In this document: one piece after another, positions 63,166-64,000 of the stretch
Layout of the letters: each line of letters begins with the position of its first letter
How positions within the stretch are numbered: the stretch's first letter is position 1
Origin: Niallia endozanthoxylica
GTDB lineage: Bacteria > Bacillota > Bacilli > Bacillales > Cytobacillaceae
Direction: 5' to 3'
DNA: 64,000 nucleotides
NCBI RefSeq assembly: GCF_008710145.1
Contig: NZ_VYKL01000045.1
Location: 1 to 64,000 of the forward strand
Notes under the pieces: generated by a model
What the model saw: the letters and a program-made list of their open reading frames with translations, nothing else
What the model was told of the DNA's origin: nothing
The model's database searches: none
Translations under genes and position numbers: made by a program

Positions 63166-64000
63166 TTATATGGCACTTCTTAATAAATCGGCAACAAAAC
63201 CTGCTGAATGTTCAATCTTAGCTAGCTGTTCACCCTTTGGTGAGAATCTCACGCGGACTGGAAATTCCACATGCGTCATTCCTGTTGTTTTAATTACCTT
63301 AGACGTACTTTGTACATCCATATTCGTTTGGTTCAAATAATCTTGAATGACTTCAATCGCTTCTCCGCTCCAGCCATAAGAACCGAAAGCTGCTCCAATT
63401 TTACCTTCTAAGTCCATCTCAGGCAGTTCCTTAAGAACCTCCTCCAGATTCCCAATCATATCAGCATATCTTGTTGAGCTTCCGATAAAGACTGCATCGG
63501 ATTCTTTAATGCTTTCGATAATTTCCGTTTTCTCTGATTTGTCTGCATTAAATACAGTTGCTTGAATCTGGTTTTCTTCAAAGATTCGCTGCAGGTGGTT
63601 CGCCATTTTTTTCGTGTTATTTTTAATGGTTGTATAGATAATCGTTACTTTTTTGTCCTGGACCGTATCAGCACTCATTGTTGCGTAAAGATCAATGTAT
63701 TGCCCGATATTTTCACGTAAAATAAAACCATGGGAAGGAGCAATCATTTGAACATCCAACTCTTCCAGTGCATCAATCAGTGTTCTAACATATCTGCGGT
63801 GTGGATGGATAATCGCATTATAATAGCCGACAAAATCATCCTTAATATCAAAGCCTGCTTCATCAGCAAAAATCTTTTCACTGGCCACATGTGTACTAAA
63901 AATATCACATGGGAATAGAATCTTATCTTCGACAGTATAGGTAATCATCGTTTCAGCCGTATGCAAGTAAGGAGTTTCTTTAAACTTCAGCGTCTTCCCT
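63166..64000 (-). CDS. flavodiiron protein (FprA family), 5' end cut by window
   Basis: Partial: 278 codons are visible and the frame is open to the window edge (KTLKFKETPYLHTAETM is readable upstream of the TTG at 63966). Beta-lactamase-like di-iron part: FPCDIFSTHVASEKIF, HPHRRYVRTLIDALEEL, APSHGFILRENI. The flavodoxin domain starts near KKVTIIYTTIKNNTKKMANHL. Reduces O2 or NO with electrons from rubredoxin. Any start codon is outside the window. Confidence 0.85.
   Translation of the reverse strand, partial: GKTLKFKETPYLHTAETMITYTVEDKILFPCDIFSTHVASEKIFADEAGFDIKDDFVGYYNAIIHPHRRYVRTLIDALEELDVQMIAPSHGFILRENIGQYIDLYATMSADTVQDKKVTIIYTTIKNNTKKMANHLQRIFEENQIQATVFNADKSEKTEIIESIKESDAVFIGSSTRYADMIGNLEEVLKELPEMDLEGKIGAAFGSYGWSGEAIEVIQDYLNQTNMDVQSTSKVIKTTGMTHVEFPVRVRFSPKGEQLAKIEHSAGFVADLLRSAI

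Overview
The window looks like a chromosomal segment of a low-to-mid GC, spore-forming Bacillaceae (Bacillus sensu lato). Supporting this are a class IV PHA locus (phaRBC, phaQ, phaP), a SqhC-type terpene cyclase, yojF-bshB2 for bacillithiol, a GltC-type LysR regulator, a SAM-I riboswitch, ResD-independent anaerobic genes and AGGAGG-type ribosome binding sites. The species cannot be fixed from the sequence alone. No rRNA, tRNA, phage or transposase gene was seen.

1-12.5 kb: after six 52-bp tandem repeats comes one leftward block for formate respiration: fdhD, fdhA, fdhB, the membrane cytochrome b, then fdhE, mobA, moeA, a moeA-PBP fusion, moaE, moaD and moeB. The catalytic subunit is a selenoprotein. 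An in-frame UGA sits at the selenocysteine position and is followed by a hairpin that matches the Escherichia coli fdhF SECIS loop, with a base-pair swap in the stem. 13-27.7 kb is a mixed housekeeping and accessory stretch: YhdH-type reductase, yojF-bshB2, YppC, sporulenol-type cyclase, AlkD, a double P-loop ATPase, ThrE halves, flavin reductases, a deleted dicarboxylate symporter and pepT.

27.7-35.9 kb is the most striking region: a flavin-based extracellular electron transfer (FLEET/EET) type locus in divergent arrangement. ndh2-eetA-eetB run leftwards; fmnB(apbE)-dmkA-ecfA1-ecfA2-ecfT run rightwards. pplA, dmkB and a RibU-type S component are absent here. A promoter and a Rex/Fnr-like operator precede ndh2. 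Then come a gltC-like regulator with gdhA, and a chromosomal ParM-like actin with a ribbon-helix-helix-like partner and an upstream array of degenerate repeats that resembles a parC centromere.

41-47.5 kb holds methionine salvage and uptake (mtnE, mtnU, riboswitch-controlled metNPQ, a GldA/HcxA-like dehydrogenase). 47.5-51.9 kb holds MhqP/MhqD-like quinone-stress genes, an extradiol dioxygenase and hydrolases. 52-58.3 kb is a full polyhydroxybutyrate locus (phaC, phaB, phaR, phaQ, phaP, a second reductase, thiolase). Here phaC has no usable ATG and appears to start at ATT. 59-64 kb has a CapA lipoprotein, a Crp/Fnr regulator, and an NADH:rubredoxin reductase-rubredoxin-flavodiiron chain (the last gene is cut by the window edge) with a perfect 16-bp parS site inside it.

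Dispersed between genes are palindromic MITE-like repeats. Two full copies (about 262 bp) carry a 31-bp stem with compensatory changes, and there are two shorter relatives. A second ~145-bp repeat family also has two copies. Overall the genes suggest a facultative anaerobe able to use formate, flavin/quinone extracellular electron transfer and PHB storage. No function was tested beyond reading the sequence.
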